Counted from the stretch's first letter, positions 8,815 to 19,017 are shown. The stretch: 44,445 nt of DNA from Clostridia bacterium (GCA_900754285.1 CAAECB010000041.1:1-44445); one strand, 5' to 3'. The notes: a model not told the origin generated them from the sequence alone. Numbers and translations are program-made.

Positions 8815-11800
8815 ATGAAAAGATTAAAAATATTAGTAATAAGTTTGATTTTAATAATGTCTTTTAATTATTTTGTACCAATAGTATATGCAGTAGAAAA
8901 CAATACAAAAGATGCAGAATCAAGCAACAAAAAAGACGAAAATAAAGCAGATACAAATAAAACAGTAAGTAAAGAAGAAAGTGCACAAAAAGAAAGTGAA
9001 GAAATACAAAAAAGTGTACAAGTTCAACAAGCAGCAGAAAATGAGATAAAAGTACAAAGTTCAGAAGAAGATACAGAAATAGAATTTGCAGATGCAAATC
9101 TAAAAAAATATATGCAAGAAAACTATGATAAAAATGGAGATGGAAAAATTACAACAAAAGATGTAGCAGAAATCACAGAAATAAAAATACCATATATAAA
9201 AGAAAAAGCAATAGATTTACAAGGAATAGAAAACTTTACTGAATTAAAAAAATTAGAAATATCAAATTGTAAAAATTACAAAATGTTAGCAAATCTAACA
9301 AAATTAGAGTCAGTAACTATACCATATTATAGATTTGATTTTGAAAATTTCAATGAAATGGATGAATTGAAAAATATTCCGAACTTAAAAGAATTGATTT
9401 TAAAAGATGTAAATTTTATAAGTTATGATATTTCAAGATTACCACAAAATTTAGAAAAATTAGAGATAGCAAATCTTACTTCACTAGATATAAGTAAAAT
9501 AACAAGTTTTACAAATTTAAAAAAACTAGTGATTACAGTTATAAATGATGAAATAAAAGGATTAGAAGCAATTAATCAACTTCCAAACTTGGAAAACCTA
9601 GAAATAAGCAATTGTAAAAATTTTAAAGATATAAGTGCTCTAGAAAATAATAACAGCATAGTAAACTTAAATATAAAAAATGATAATGTAGAATATATTG
9701 CACCAGTAACAACAATGAAAAAATTAAAAGCATTAAACTGTGCTGAAAATTGTATACAAGATATGTCTGTTTTGGAAAACACAACATTATTAGCAGGAGA
9801 AATGTATCAAAAATTTACAATGAATAATGTGGTTGTAGAACAAGGAGAAAAAATAGAAATAGAATTACCAGAAACTATGAAATCAGCATGTAATCCTAAT
9901 AGCAAACTTTATATAGAAAATCTAAATGCAGGATTTGCAGGAGCTTCAGATTATGTATCATTTGATAGTAAAAACCTTAAAGTAATAATAGATGCAACAA
10001 ATATGGAAGCAGGAGAAAAGAATTGCACAATGTACTTATGGGGAACTGCAGGTTATTTAAAAAATACGTATTTAAATATAAATTATTTAGTGGCCAAAAA
10101 AGCAGATAATAAAACAGAAATCCAATTTGAAAATGAAAAATTAAAACAATATATGTTGGATAATTATGATTATGACCAAGATAAAAAAATAACACAATTT
10201 GATTTAGCACAAATAACAGAATTAGATTTGAGATATGTAGATGAAAATGATGTGATTAATTTAAGTGGATTAGAAAATTGCATATCATTAAAAAAATTAC
10301 AGATAGGTAAGTGTAGTAATTATGTTACATTATCACAACTACAAGAGCTAGAAAACATAAAAATAGACGGTATATATGATATAAACCAATTAAATGAATT
10401 AACTCAGATATCAAATCTTAGAGAAATAGAATTAGAAAATATTGATTTAGAAAATTATAATATAGGACAATTACCAACTGGAATAGAAAGATTAAATTTA
10501 TATTGTAGAAATATAAATTTAACACCATTGACAAATTTCAATAATTTAACAGAGTTATATATAACAGAACAAAATGAGATAATCCCAGAAGGAATAGAAG
10601 TAATAAATCAAATATCAACATTAAAAAAATTAGAAATTACAAACTGTCAATCATTAAGAGACATAGAATTTCTAAGAGATAACGATAGTATAGAAAATTT
10701 AAATATTTCAAACAACAAAATAGAAGATATCACACCAGTAACAACAATGAAAAAACTACAAAAATTAGAATGCTATGGAAATAACATACAAGATATTTCT
10801 GTATTGGAAAATACAACATTAATAGGTGAAAACAGTGACCTAAGACAAGAACTAAAAATCCAAGATGTAGTGGTAGAAAAAGGGAAAAGCATAGAAATAG
10901 ATGTACCACAAACAGTAAAAACAGCATTAAGCTCAAACAGTAAATTTTATGTACCAAATGCTACTTTAGAAGTAACAGATAACCAAAATGTTAGTGTAAG
11001 TGCAGATAATACAAAAATAATAATAGATGCAACAAATGATGATATAGGCGAGAAGAAAGCATATATAACAGTAAAAAGTGATAGTAGTTGGGGTAATTTA
11101 ATTTATACTAGAATTGAATTGCAATATAGAGTAGTAATATTAGCAGATGACAATCAAGAAATTCAATTCAATAGTGAAACTTTAAAAAATTATTTATTAA
11201 ATTGTTATGATGCAAATAAAGACAGAAAAATAACAGCATATGATATGGCACAAATAACAGAATTAGACCTTACAAATTTTGGCTCTTCTGAAATGATAGA
11301 CTTACAAGGACTAGAATATGCAACATCTTTACAAGGTTTGGCAACAATTAATGTAACAAATCTTCAAGCTTTATCAAATTTAAGCCAGCTAGAAAAAATA
11401 ACATTACAAAGAATGAATTCGCAAGACGACTTCCAAGCATTATGTAATATGAATAATTTAAAAGAATTAAAATTATCTGATGCAAATTTACAAACATATA
11501 ATTATAGCAATTTACCAAAACAATTAGAAAAATTAGAATTATCATGTTGTAATCTTACAAATGTAAGTGCATTAAACCAATTTACAAACTTAAAAGAGTT
11601 AAAAATAGAAGCAGTAAATATGGGATATAATGAAAAATTACAAGGCTTAGAAAGTATAAATCAATTACCAAACTTAAATATTTTAGTTATGGAAAGTGAT
11701 AGACTAACAGATTTAGAGTTTTTAAGAGAAAATCAAACTATAAAAACATTAAATGTAAGTAATAACAAAATAACAAATATTGATGCAATAGGAACAATGA

Positions 11801-14292
11801 ACAGCTTAGAAAATGTAAGTTTACAAGAAAACAATATTGAAGATTTATCAGTAATAAAAAGTAGACCAACTTTATTAGAAAATACAAGTGCACAACAGCA
11901 AATAAACTATGAAGCAGAAGGAATGTCAGGACAAAAAATTGAAGTAGAATTACCACAAATAGCAAAAGATATATTGAATTCAAAAGATATATTTTATATT
12001 AAAGACGTAAGTCTTGCACAATTTGCAAGTATTTCACATAATACATCAGAACCTAGAGCAAGAATAAGTGATGACAAAACAAAAATAATAATAGACACAA
12101 AAGGAATAGACATAGGAAATGGAGAAGAAATAATTGAATTTTGTGGGACAGGAGTTTTGGCAAATACAAGAGTAAGTGTAAATTATAAAGTTTGGGCTAA
12201 TGGAGATAAAACTAAAGAAATAAATATACCAGATACAGACTTAAAACAAGAGTTATTAAATAAATATGACTGTGACAATGATGGAAAAATGACAGAATTT
12301 GATATGGCACAAATGCAATCATTATATTTAATAACTTCAGTAAAAGATACAGAAGGATTACAATATGCAAAAAATCTAAATTATTTACAAATATATATGC
12401 AAGGAAATTATGTAAATGGAGATTGGCAAAAAGTAGATTTAACAAACTTAGGAAATTTAACAAAATTAAAGAGTTTAATTATAAATGGATATGTAGGAAA
12501 TTTAGAATTTGCAAAAAAATTAACAAATTTAGAAAATCTAACAATTAGTACAAGTGCTAATAATTTCAATGAATTAATAAAATCATTAAAAGATTTACAA
12601 AATCTTAAAACATTGGAACTTAGTGGAGACCAAAATGCAAATGATTTAAGTGCAATATCAAATATGAAAAATTTAACAAGATTAAGACTAAGTGGATATG
12701 GAAAATTTATACAAAGTATAAACACAATAAAATCATTGCCAAGTTTACAAGATTTAGAAATATATAGATATTATTTTTCAGAACAAGAAAATGAACCAAT
12801 AGACTATACAGCTATCAAAAACTTTAAAAATTTAACATCATTAACAATTACAGATAAAAGTTCAAAGCTAGATTGCTCAAATATCTCAAACAAACTAACA
12901 ATATTAAATTTACAATGTGACTCATTGGAAAATATAGATAGTTTAAAAAATCTAAAGGAATTGTTAAATGTAAAAATAATAAGGAGTAAATTGGACAATA
13001 TAGAATTTGTTAAAAATCTTAAAATATATAACTTAAATTTGCAAGATAACATAATAACAGACATATCACCATTAAAAGATTCAACAGTGTTTTTTGCGGA
13101 TTTAACAGATAATCCAGTAAATCCAGAACAAACGCAAAATACAGAAGTAATTGAACAATATAGTAAACCAGATAAAGATGGATATTATAGAACTTTAAAA
13201 TTAACAGATTACTCTAAACTAGAAAATGTAAACTTTACAAAAACAGAATTTAAAAATCAATTATTGGAATTATATGACTTAAATAGAGATGGTGAGCTTT
13301 CAAAATATGAACTAGAACAAATAACAACTCTAAGTAATGTAAAAGAGTTAGAAAATACAGATTATATGCTAAACTTAGGAGTTGTAGGAATAAGTGGGAC
13401 AATGATGACAATAGAACAACAAAAAGAACTAATAAAAGCTATAAATAATTTAAGTACTAATATTAAAATAGCAGACATATATTCAGTACAAACAAATTTA
13501 GGAGAATTTAATCAATCAACAGAAAAATATAAAATGACTTTAGAAGAAGCTTGTCCACTTTTAGCAGAAATGCAAAATCCAAACAGCAGATTATATCAAG
13601 GAAAAGTTGAAATACTTGATTATGATGACTCAGAATATGATAAATATTTAGAAATAAAAGATGGAAAGATAGTAATAGATAGAAGTGTAGTAGGAAACTT
13701 ATCACATTACACAAGCTATAAATTAGGAAACAAACCAAATACAACTTTTGGAATGTGCTTTAGTTGGAGAAATATAACTACAGGAGACAAAACAAAAGTT
13801 ATAACAGTAAAAGATTCAAACTTTCAAAAAGTATTATCAGAAAAATATGATATAGACAAAGATGGAAAATTCACAGAATATGATGCAAATAATATTGGAG
13901 AATTAGACATATCAAGCTCAGAAATATCAGACTTAACAGGAATAGAACAACTAAAAAATCTAAGAGAACTAGAAGCATCAAATAATAATATTTCAAATAT
14001 TGAGCCATTAATGAGTTTATCAAATTTAACAAGAATATTAGTATATAATAATAAAATAGCAGATATAACATGTATCAAAAACAGAAAATTTAAACATATG
14101 TATAGCCTAGAATTACAAAGCAACTATATAGATTTTTCTAATGACAGTGAACAAACAAAAGTATATTTAGAAGAACAAAAGAAGGACAATCCAAATGATT
14201 TTATACAACTTACAGCAATGGCATCAACACAGAGAGTAGGAAAACCATCAGAAGAAAATAATGAAGTAAAAATGAATGCAAAAGTAAAATAA
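8815..14292 (+). CDS. Giant secreted LRR / EF-hand-repeat (internalin-like) protein, cut from its SLH anchor by TAA
   Basis: An 1825-residue frame. Signal peptide (ILVISLILIMSFNYFVP, then VYA) and a charged K/E/N linker to about residue 85. Six large units follow, each opening with an amphipathic helix and an EF-hand or dockerin-like calcium loop: YDKNGDGKIT near 110, YDYDQDKKIT near 450, YDANKDRKIT near 797, YDCDNDGKMT near 1150, YDLNRDGELS near 1487, YDIDKDGKFT near 1677. Each is then followed by internalin-type LRRs (LxxLxxLxIxN) and, in units 1-3, an Ig-like segment (KIEIELPE, KVIIDATN). The frame stops at TAA 14290-14292, but the same frame continues without another stop to 15594 through a seventh unit and three SLH domains. 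As read, the product would be secreted and unanchored. The AAGGAGAT site before ATG 8815 is good. Confidence 0.85.
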   Translation: MKRLKILVISLILIMSFNYFVPIVYAVENNTKDAESSNKKDENKADTNKTVSKEESAQKESEEIQKSVQVQQAAENEIKVQSSEEDTEIEFADANLKKYMQENYDKNGDGKITTKDVAEITEIKIPYIKEKAIDLQGIENFTELKKLEISNCKNYKMLANLTKLESVTIPYYRFDFENFNEMDELKNIPNLKELILKDVNFISYDISRLPQNLEKLEIANLTSLDISKITSFTNLKKLVITVINDEIKGLEAINQLPNLENLEISNCKNFKDISALENNNSIVNLNIKNDNVEYIAPVTTMKKLKALNCAENCIQDMSVLENTTLLAGEMYQKFTMNNVVVEQGEKIEIELPETMKSACNPNSKLYIENLNAGFAGASDYVSFDSKNLKVIIDATNMEAGEKNCTMYLWGTAGYLKNTYLNINYLVAKKADNKTEIQFENEKLKQYMLDNYDYDQDKKITQFDLAQITELDLRYVDENDVINLSGLENCISLKKLQIGKCSNYVTLSQLQELENIKIDGIYDINQLNELTQISNLREIELENIDLENYNIGQLPTGIERLNLYCRNINLTPLTNFNNLTELYITEQNEIIPEGIEVINQISTLKKLEITNCQSLRDIEFLRDNDSIENLNISNNKIEDITPVTTMKKLQKLECYGNNIQDISVLENTTLIGENSDLRQELKIQDVVVEKGKSIEIDVPQTVKTALSSNSKFYVPNATLEVTDNQNVSVSADNTKIIIDATNDDIGEKKAYITVKSDSSWGNLIYTRIELQYRVVILADDNQEIQFNSETLKNYLLNCYDANKDRKITAYDMAQITELDLTNFGSSEMIDLQGLEYATSLQGLATINVTNLQALSNLSQLEKITLQRMNSQDDFQALCNMNNLKELKLSDANLQTYNYSNLPKQLEKLELSCCNLTNVSALNQFTNLKELKIEAVNMGYNEKLQGLESINQLPNLNILVMESDRLTDLEFLRENQTIKTLNVSNNKITNIDAIGTMNSLENVSLQENNIEDLSVIKSRPTLLENTSAQQQINYEAEGMSGQKIEVELPQIAKDILNSKDIFYIKDVSLAQFASISHNTSEPRARISDDKTKIIIDTKGIDIGNGEEIIEFCGTGVLANTRVSVNYKVWANGDKTKEINIPDTDLKQELLNKYDCDNDGKMTEFDMAQMQSLYLITSVKDTEGLQYAKNLNYLQIYMQGNYVNGDWQKVDLTNLGNLTKLKSLIINGYVGNLEFAKKLTNLENLTISTSANNFNELIKSLKDLQNLKTLELSGDQNANDLSAISNMKNLTRLRLSGYGKFIQSINTIKSLPSLQDLEIYRYYFSEQENEPIDYTAIKNFKNLTSLTITDKSSKLDCSNISNKLTILNLQCDSLENIDSLKNLKELLNVKIIRSKLDNIEFVKNLKIYNLNLQDNIITDISPLKDSTVFFADLTDNPVNPEQTQNTEVIEQYSKPDKDGYYRTLKLTDYSKLENVNFTKTEFKNQLLELYDLNRDGELSKYELEQITTLSNVKELENTDYMLNLGVVGISGTMMTIEQQKELIKAINNLSTNIKIADIYSVQTNLGEFNQSTEKYKMTLEEACPLLAEMQNPNSRLYQGKVEILDYDDSEYDKYLEIKDGKIVIDRSVVGNLSHYTSYKLGNKPNTTFGMCFSWRNITTGDKTKVITVKDSNFQKVLSEKYDIDKDGKFTEYDANNIGELDISSSEISDLTGIEQLKNLRELEASNNNISNIEPLMSLSNLTRILVYNNKIADITCIKNRKFKHMYSLELQSNYIDFSNDSEQTKVYLEEQKKDNPNDFIQLTAMASTQRVGKPSEENNEVKMNAKVK

Positions 14293-15594
14293 AAATTAAT
14301 AGCAGCAGGAGCAGATTTAAACAAAGATGGAAAGCTAACACAAAAAGAATTAAATGATGCAACACTAGAAGATACTACAGGTGGAGAATATAAAAAACCA
14401 ATAATAACAAGTTTAGACTTATCAAATCTAGGATTAACAAGTATAGAAGGAATACAATATTTAAGTGGATTAATGAATTTAAACTTAAGCCATAATCAAA
14501 TATCAGACCTAACACCATTATCTAAAATGATGAACTTACAAAAACTAGATTTAAGTTATAATAATATTATAAGTATAAGCAAATTACCATATTATGCAAA
14601 TATATACTTAGAAGGAAACAAGAAACAATATATTCTAAGCCATAACAAAATAACAGACATATTATGTATAAATAATTGGAATATTACTAAATTAACAGAT
14701 TTCAGCAATGGAGAAGGTATTGACCGCAGAATTTATGATATAGATTTATCATATAATCAAATAGAAAATATAAGTGGTGTAAAAAATTATGTAAGATTGA
14801 AAAAATTAAATTTAAGTAATAACAAGATAAAAGATATAGCATCATTAAAAGATTACAATTTTACTATAAATCCACACATGACTTATGAAGATTATAAAGA
14901 ACTACTAGAAGATTTTGAAGCAATAGATGTATCTTCAAATAATATAAATGTAAATACAGTAGAAAACAAAAAAGCAATAGAAGTATTTAAAAACAAAAAA
15001 GTAACTTTAATTGTAGATAATCAAGTAGTAAACCCAGTAACAAATCTTCCATTTAAAGATGTACCTAGAAAAGAATGGTATTATGATGCAGTTAAATATG
15101 TATATGAAAGAAAAATAATGTCAGGAACAAGTACAACAGGATTTTCTCCTGATGTAAAAACAACAAGAGGAATGATAGTAACAATGTTACATAATATGGA
15201 AAATAGTCCATATCAAGCAGGAGCAAGTAAATTTTCAGATGTTCAAAATTCAAAAGATTATTACTATATGGCAGTAAAATGGGCTACATCTAACAAAATT
15301 ATAAGTGGATATAATAATGGAAAATTTGGTCCAAATGACCTAATAACAAGAGAACAATTATCAGTAATATTAAATCAATATTGCAATTATAAAGGAAAAT
15401 ACAAAAAAGTTTATGCAGATTTTTCAAAATTCAAAGATAGTAACAAAGTATCAAGTTATGCAAAATGGGGAATGAATTGGGCTATAGGAAATAAAATAAT
15501 AAATGGTTCAAATGGAAAATTGAATCCACAAGGAACAGCAACAAGGGCAGAAGCGGCAGCAATGTTAAGCAATTATTGCAAATCAATAAAATAA
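14293..15594 (+). pseudogene. Detached 3' part of the giant LRR protein: last LRR unit plus triple SLH anchor
   Basis: This is the direct in-frame continuation of the preceding gene after its TAA. It begins KLIAAGADLNKDGKLTQKEL, which is the seventh EF-hand-opening unit. It runs on through LRRs (TSLDLSNLGL, LMNLNLSHNQI, KKLNLSNNKIKDI) and ends in three SLH domains (SGTSTTGF, TREQLSV, TRAEAAAM). The first ATG available, at 14473, lies in the middle of an LRR and has no ribosome-binding sequence, so independent translation is unlikely. One base change (for example GAA to TAA at 14290) would explain the interruption. If the stop were read through, the whole protein would be about 2259 codons long. 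Confidence 0.8.
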
Positions 15595-15609
15595 TGCCTT
15601 GATGTTTTA

Positions 15610-15672
15610 GGTGTTTTTGGGGCCGGACTCAAAAAACACCTAATGCTTTTGTGGTCGGAGTCAAAAAACATT
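15610..15672 (+). repeat. Palindromic repeat pair, direct, behind the SLH cluster
   Basis: The copy at 15610-15640 is a consensus GACTC-type (GGTGTTTTTGGGGCCGGACT). The copy at 15642-15672 is divergent (GCTTTTGTGGTCGGAGTC). They close the four-gene SLH block. Confidence 0.88.
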
Positions 15673-15690
15673 AGCTAATCTATTGAAAAA

Positions 15691-15734
15691 ATTAAGGACA
15701 GAGTAAAAATTATATTTTTGGCTCTGTCCTTAAT
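15691..15734. repeat. 13-bp stem hairpin related to the palindromic repeats
   Basis: ATTAAGGACAGAG (15691-15703) and CTCTGTCCTTAAT (15722-15734) form a perfect 13-bp stem around an AT-rich loop. The GGACAGAG core resembles the GGACGGAG core of the dispersed family, so this may be a decayed inverted pair. There is no strong T-tract, though termination of the SLH transcript cannot be excluded. Confidence 0.6.
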
Positions 15735-15771
15735 GAATCTTTAAAAACATATTAAAAATTTTGTAAAAAGT

Positions 15772-15799
15772 TTGTAAAAAAATAGTGTTAGGATATAAT
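15772..15799 (+). promoter_or_regulatory. Candidate sigma-A promoter with no evident gene downstream
   Basis: TTGTAA at 15772-15777, a 16-nt spacer, then TATAAT at 15794-15799. It points toward about 100 nt of non-coding sequence (15800-15905) that holds a CGTAA/TTACG hairpin near 15811-15825 and an ATAAT/ATTAT hairpin near 15850, before the convergent HD gene. It might drive a small RNA, or be a chance match in AT-rich sequence. Nothing else is recognised in 15595-15905. Confidence 0.35.
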
Positions 15800-15905
15800 A
15801 TAATAAATTCGTAAAAAAATTACGATAAAGTATTTTGAAGTAGAAGTAATAATTTTTATTATAACCCTATTAGTTTTTTGGGAAAATAATTGATTAATTT
15901 CAAAG

Positions 15906-16442
15906 TTACAATTTTAAAATAAACAAACCAAAAAACAAATAAGCAAAGCGAAGCAATTTTTTATTGCTAAATTTTTTACGAAGCTGAAAAGCAGCCTCAT
16001 TTAGAGCACAGCGTTTATCAACAAAAGTCAAAACAAAACTCTCTTTATATTTAGGAAAACAAAAAAAAGTAACAGGCCACATATGTTTTAAAATAATATC
16101 TTTTTCCTTATCATTTAAATTAAACAACTTACTAGCATTTTCATAAGCGGTAATAGGATGAGTAAAAGCATGTAAGCCCTTTCTTCCATCAAGACGTTTT
16201 CTCCAATCATACAAAAAAAGGTCATGGAGCATAGCAGCTCTAGCACAAGAAAAATAGTCTAGATGCTGCTTCTTACAGTATAAATAGCAAAAATAAGAAG
16301 CTACTAAGCAATGTTCAAAACATGAAGTTTGGTAATGTTGTCTATAATTTTTCATTTCTTGTACTGTTTTATTTTCAATTATATCACTAATAATATTCAT
16401 AAAATCTTTATCATTTTTAATCTTAATTAATAAATTATCCAT
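15906..16442 (-). CDS. HD-domain protein (predicted phosphohydrolase)
   Basis: 178 residues, reverse strand. HD-superfamily metal-dependent hydrolase signature: candidate ligands His44 (SCFEHCLVAS), His73-Asp74 (AAMLHDLF) and His120 (ILKHMWP). These proteins usually hydrolyse phosphate esters of nucleotides or signalling molecules; the substrate here is unknown. The C-terminus is short, basic and hydrophobic (LLRFAYLFFGLFILKL) and may touch the membrane. The GGAAAGGA ribosome-binding sequence lies about 10 nt before the ATG. It stands alone, convergent to the SLH cluster, and uses many T-ending codons, unlike the A-ending codons of the SLH genes. Confidence 0.8.
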   Translation of the reverse strand: MDNLLIKIKNDKDFMNIISDIIENKTVQEMKNYRQHYQTSCFEHCLVASYFCYLYCKKQHLDYFSCARAAMLHDLFLYDWRKRLDGRKGLHAFTHPITAYENASKLFNLNDKEKDIILKHMWPVTFFCFPKYKESFVLTFVDKRCALNEAAFQLRKKFSNKKLLRFAYLFFGLFILKL

Positions 16443-16655
16443 ATATAAGTATCCTTTCCAAAGGCACAGAATAGTTTAAATAAATTTTAAGTAATAAAAT
16501 TATTCAGAAAATCTAAGGTACCTTTTATCTTATGAATTCCTAAAATAATTATAGCATAAAAAAAGTGAAAAATAAACTAAAATTTTAATGACTTTGTTCT
16601 GTCCAAGAGTTAGTATCAAAATGAGGAGGTGAGTCTGTCCTCCCAAAAAAATATT

Positions 16656-16718
16656 AGTGTTTTTGACTCTGACCCCAAAAACATTAGGTGTTTTTTGAGT
16701 CCGGCCCCAAAAACACCT
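16656..16718 (-). repeat. Palindromic repeat pair (reverse orientation) in the 16443-16808 intergenic region
   Basis: Two reverse-oriented copies: 16656-16685 (TTTTTGACTCTGACCCC) and 16686-16718 (GGTGTTTTTTGAGTCCGGCC). Just upstream, 16595-16650 has further decayed pieces (TTCTGTCC, GTGAGTCTGTCCTCCC). The rest of 16443-16808 is AT-rich, with the ribosome-binding site of the HD gene at its left end and that of the PHP phosphatase at its right end. An open frame reads through the repeats into the PHP gene but is not a believable N-terminus. Confidence 0.85.
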
Positions 16719-16808
16719 AAAAATTTTCAAAAAAGTATTGAAAAAATTTTTTCAAACATATATACTATAACGGTAACATTAAAAGAAAGAAGAAAGGGAA
16801 GACCAAAG

Positions 16809-17594
16809 ATGATAGATTTTCATACACATATATTACCAAACATAGACAATGGATCTAGAAATATAGAAGAAACATTTAATCTAATAAAAGAAGCAAAAGA
16901 AGCTGGATTTGAAGGAATAGTATTAACATCACATTATAAAGAAGGGTATTATGAAACAGACACACCAGAAAGAGAAATGTGGGTAAATGCAATAACAGAA
17001 AATCTAAGAGCAAAAGGAATAGATATAAAAATATATTTAGCAAATGAAATATATATAACAGACAATATGATGGAATTATTAGAAAGAGGAAAAGCATCAA
17101 CAATAAACAATACATGTTATGTATTAATAGATTTACCATTAGATGAAGAGCCAATGAATTTATATCAAGTAATATATTCGTTACAAGAGAATAAACTAAT
17201 ACCAGTAATAGCACATCCAGAAAGATATGAATTTATCCAAAAAGAGCCAGAATTTGTATATGAATTAATAGAAAAAGGATGTTACATGCAAGCAAATTAT
17301 GGAAGTATATTAGGACAATATGGAAGAAAGGCTCAACTAATAGTAAGAAAACTTTTAGAAAATCATTCTATACATTTTTTAGGAAGTGATGTACACAGAC
17401 AAGGAACAATATATCCAAAAATGAAAGAAGCATTACTTGAAATAGAAGAAATTGTAGGAAAAGATAAATTAGAAGACTTAACAACTATAAATCCAAAATT
17501 AGCATTAGCAAATAAAAGAATAGAAATAGACACACCATATGAATCTAAGTTATCATTTAAAGAAAAAATAAAAATGTATATAAAAAGTTATTAA
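16809..17594 (+). CDS. cpsB: CpsB/YwqE-type PHP tyrosine-protein phosphatase
   Basis: 261 residues, close to the usual 240-255 for the family. PHP-fold manganese-dependent phosphatase that removes phosphate from tyrosine kinases controlling capsule or exopolysaccharide chain length. Metal-binding motifs: MIDFHTHILPNIDNG at the N-terminus, LTSHYKEGYYE near residue 40, HPERYEF near 137 and GSDVHR near 193. The start is ATG 16809, 9 nt after AAAGGGAAG, and MIDFHTHILP is exactly the family N-terminus. The longer in-frame extension upstream is only translated repeat. No CpsC/CpsD partner is visible in the window. glmM, which makes an amino-sugar precursor, follows. Confidence 0.9.
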   Translation: MIDFHTHILPNIDNGSRNIEETFNLIKEAKEAGFEGIVLTSHYKEGYYETDTPEREMWVNAITENLRAKGIDIKIYLANEIYITDNMMELLERGKASTINNTCYVLIDLPLDEEPMNLYQVIYSLQENKLIPVIAHPERYEFIQKEPEFVYELIEKGCYMQANYGSILGQYGRKAQLIVRKLLENHSIHFLGSDVHRQGTIYPKMKEALLEIEEIVGKDKLEDLTTINPKLALANKRIEIDTPYESKLSFKEKIKMYIKSY

Positions 17595-17652
17595 AAAATT
17601 TTTAAAAATATTGATTCATGTAAAATAGGATGTCATGAAGGGAATGAGTTAT

Positions 17653-19017
17653 ATGAGAAAATATTTTGGAACAGATGGAATCAGAAGAATAGCCAACACA
17701 GAATTAACACCAGAATTGGTATATAAAGTAGCAAAATCAGGAGCATATGTATTATCAAAACACACAGACCATGTACCAACAATTTTAATAGGAAGAGATA
17801 CACGACTATCAGGAACACTAATAGAAAGTGCGATGGTAGCTGGATTTTTAAGCTATGGAGCAAATGTAAAATTATTAGGAGTAATACCAACACCAGCTGT
17901 GGCATATCTAACAAGAAAGCTAAAAGCAGATGCAAGTGTTGTAATATCAGCATCACATAATACATTTGAATTCAATGGAATAAAATTCTTTAGTAACAAA
18001 GGAATGAAAATACCAGATTCATTAGAAGAAGAAATTGAAGAAGTAATGGAATCAGGAAAAATCGAAGAATTAACAGCAGTCAGAGACAAAATCGGAGTAT
18101 ATGAAAATTGTGAAAATTTAATAGATGAATATGTATATTTTTTTAGAAAAAATTTTGATACAAATATGGATAAGATAAATAGAGAAGATTTTGTAATAGG
18201 CTTAGATACAGCAAATGGAGCAACATATAAAGTAGCAGAAAAAATATTTACATCATTAGGAATAAGATACAAGATAATAAATAATAATCCAAATGGAATA
18301 AACATAAATGATAAATGTGGCTCAACACATATAGAATTCCTACAAAAATATGTTGTAGAAAACAATTTGAGTATGGGATTTGCATATGATGGAGATGGAG
18401 ATAGATGTTTAGCTGTTGATGAAAAAGGTAATCTAATTGATGGTGACAAAATTATGGCTATAATTTCTAAATATCTAAAAGAAAAAGGAAAACTATTAAA
18501 AGATACAATAGTGGCCACAGTTATGAGTAATCTTGGATTACATAAATATGCAGAAAAAAATGGATTGAAATTGGAGCAAACTCAAGTAGGAGATAGATAT
18601 GTATTAGAAGAAATGCTTAAAAATGAATATAATCTAGGAGGAGAGCAATCAGGTCATATTATTTTATTAGATTATAATCCTACTGGAGATGGAATATTAA
18701 CATCAATAATGTTGATTCAAGCAGTATTGGAATCAAATAAAAAAGCATCAGAATTAACTGAAATAATTAAACTATATCCACAAGTATTAGTAAATGCTAA
18801 GGTTAATTCAGAAAAAAAATATGATTATGATAAAAATGAAGAAATTCAAAATGCTATAAAAGAATTAGAGAAAGAATTTGATGGAAATGGAAGAGTACTA
18901 ATAAGGCCATCTGGTACAGAGCCATTAGTAAGAGTAATGATAGAGGGAGAAAATCAACAAGATATAAATAAAAAAGCAAAAGAAATGGCAAAATTAATAG
19001 AAAAAAATATGATGTAA
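17653..19017 (+). CDS. glmM: Phosphoglucosamine mutase
   Basis: 454 residues. Interconverts glucosamine-6-phosphate and glucosamine-1-phosphate on the path to UDP-GlcNAc, cytoplasmic. All four phosphohexomutase signatures are present: N-terminal YFGTDGIRR, active-site Ser101 in SASHN, metal-binding DGDGDR (Asp246, 248, 250), sugar-binding GEQSGH, and phosphate-binding RPSGTEP near 418. ATG 17653 is chosen because GAAGGGA at 17637-17643 is 9 nt upstream and MRKYFGTDG is the family start; ATG 17635 lies upstream of that ribosome site. Codon choice changes from A-ending to T-ending at about 18380. Confidence 0.97.
   Translation: MRKYFGTDGIRRIANTELTPELVYKVAKSGAYVLSKHTDHVPTILIGRDTRLSGTLIESAMVAGFLSYGANVKLLGVIPTPAVAYLTRKLKADASVVISASHNTFEFNGIKFFSNKGMKIPDSLEEEIEEVMESGKIEELTAVRDKIGVYENCENLIDEYVYFFRKNFDTNMDKINREDFVIGLDTANGATYKVAEKIFTSLGIRYKIINNNPNGININDKCGSTHIEFLQKYVVENNLSMGFAYDGDGDRCLAVDEKGNLIDGDKIMAIISKYLKEKGKLLKDTIVATVMSNLGLHKYAEKNGLKLEQTQVGDRYVLEEMLKNEYNLGGEQSGHIILLDYNPTGDGILTSIMLIQAVLESNKKASELTEIIKLYPQVLVNAKVNSEKKYDYDKNEEIQNAIKELEKEFDGNGRVLIRPSGTEPLVRVMIEGENQQDINKKAKEMAKLIEKNMM

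Noticed and set aside
14290..14292. Recoding of the stop as selenocysteine or pyrrolysine
   Set aside because: The codon is TAA, not TGA or TAG, and no specific recoding structure is apparent.
14473..15594. Independent gene starting at ATG 14473
   Set aside because: The ATG lies within an LRR, there is no ribosome-binding sequence, and homologous protein sequence extends upstream in the same frame to the TAA at 14290.
16629..16808. N-terminal extension of the PHP phosphatase
   Set aside because: It is translated repeat sequence, lacks a ribosome-binding site, and the family begins at MIDFHTHILP with a good site before ATG 16809.
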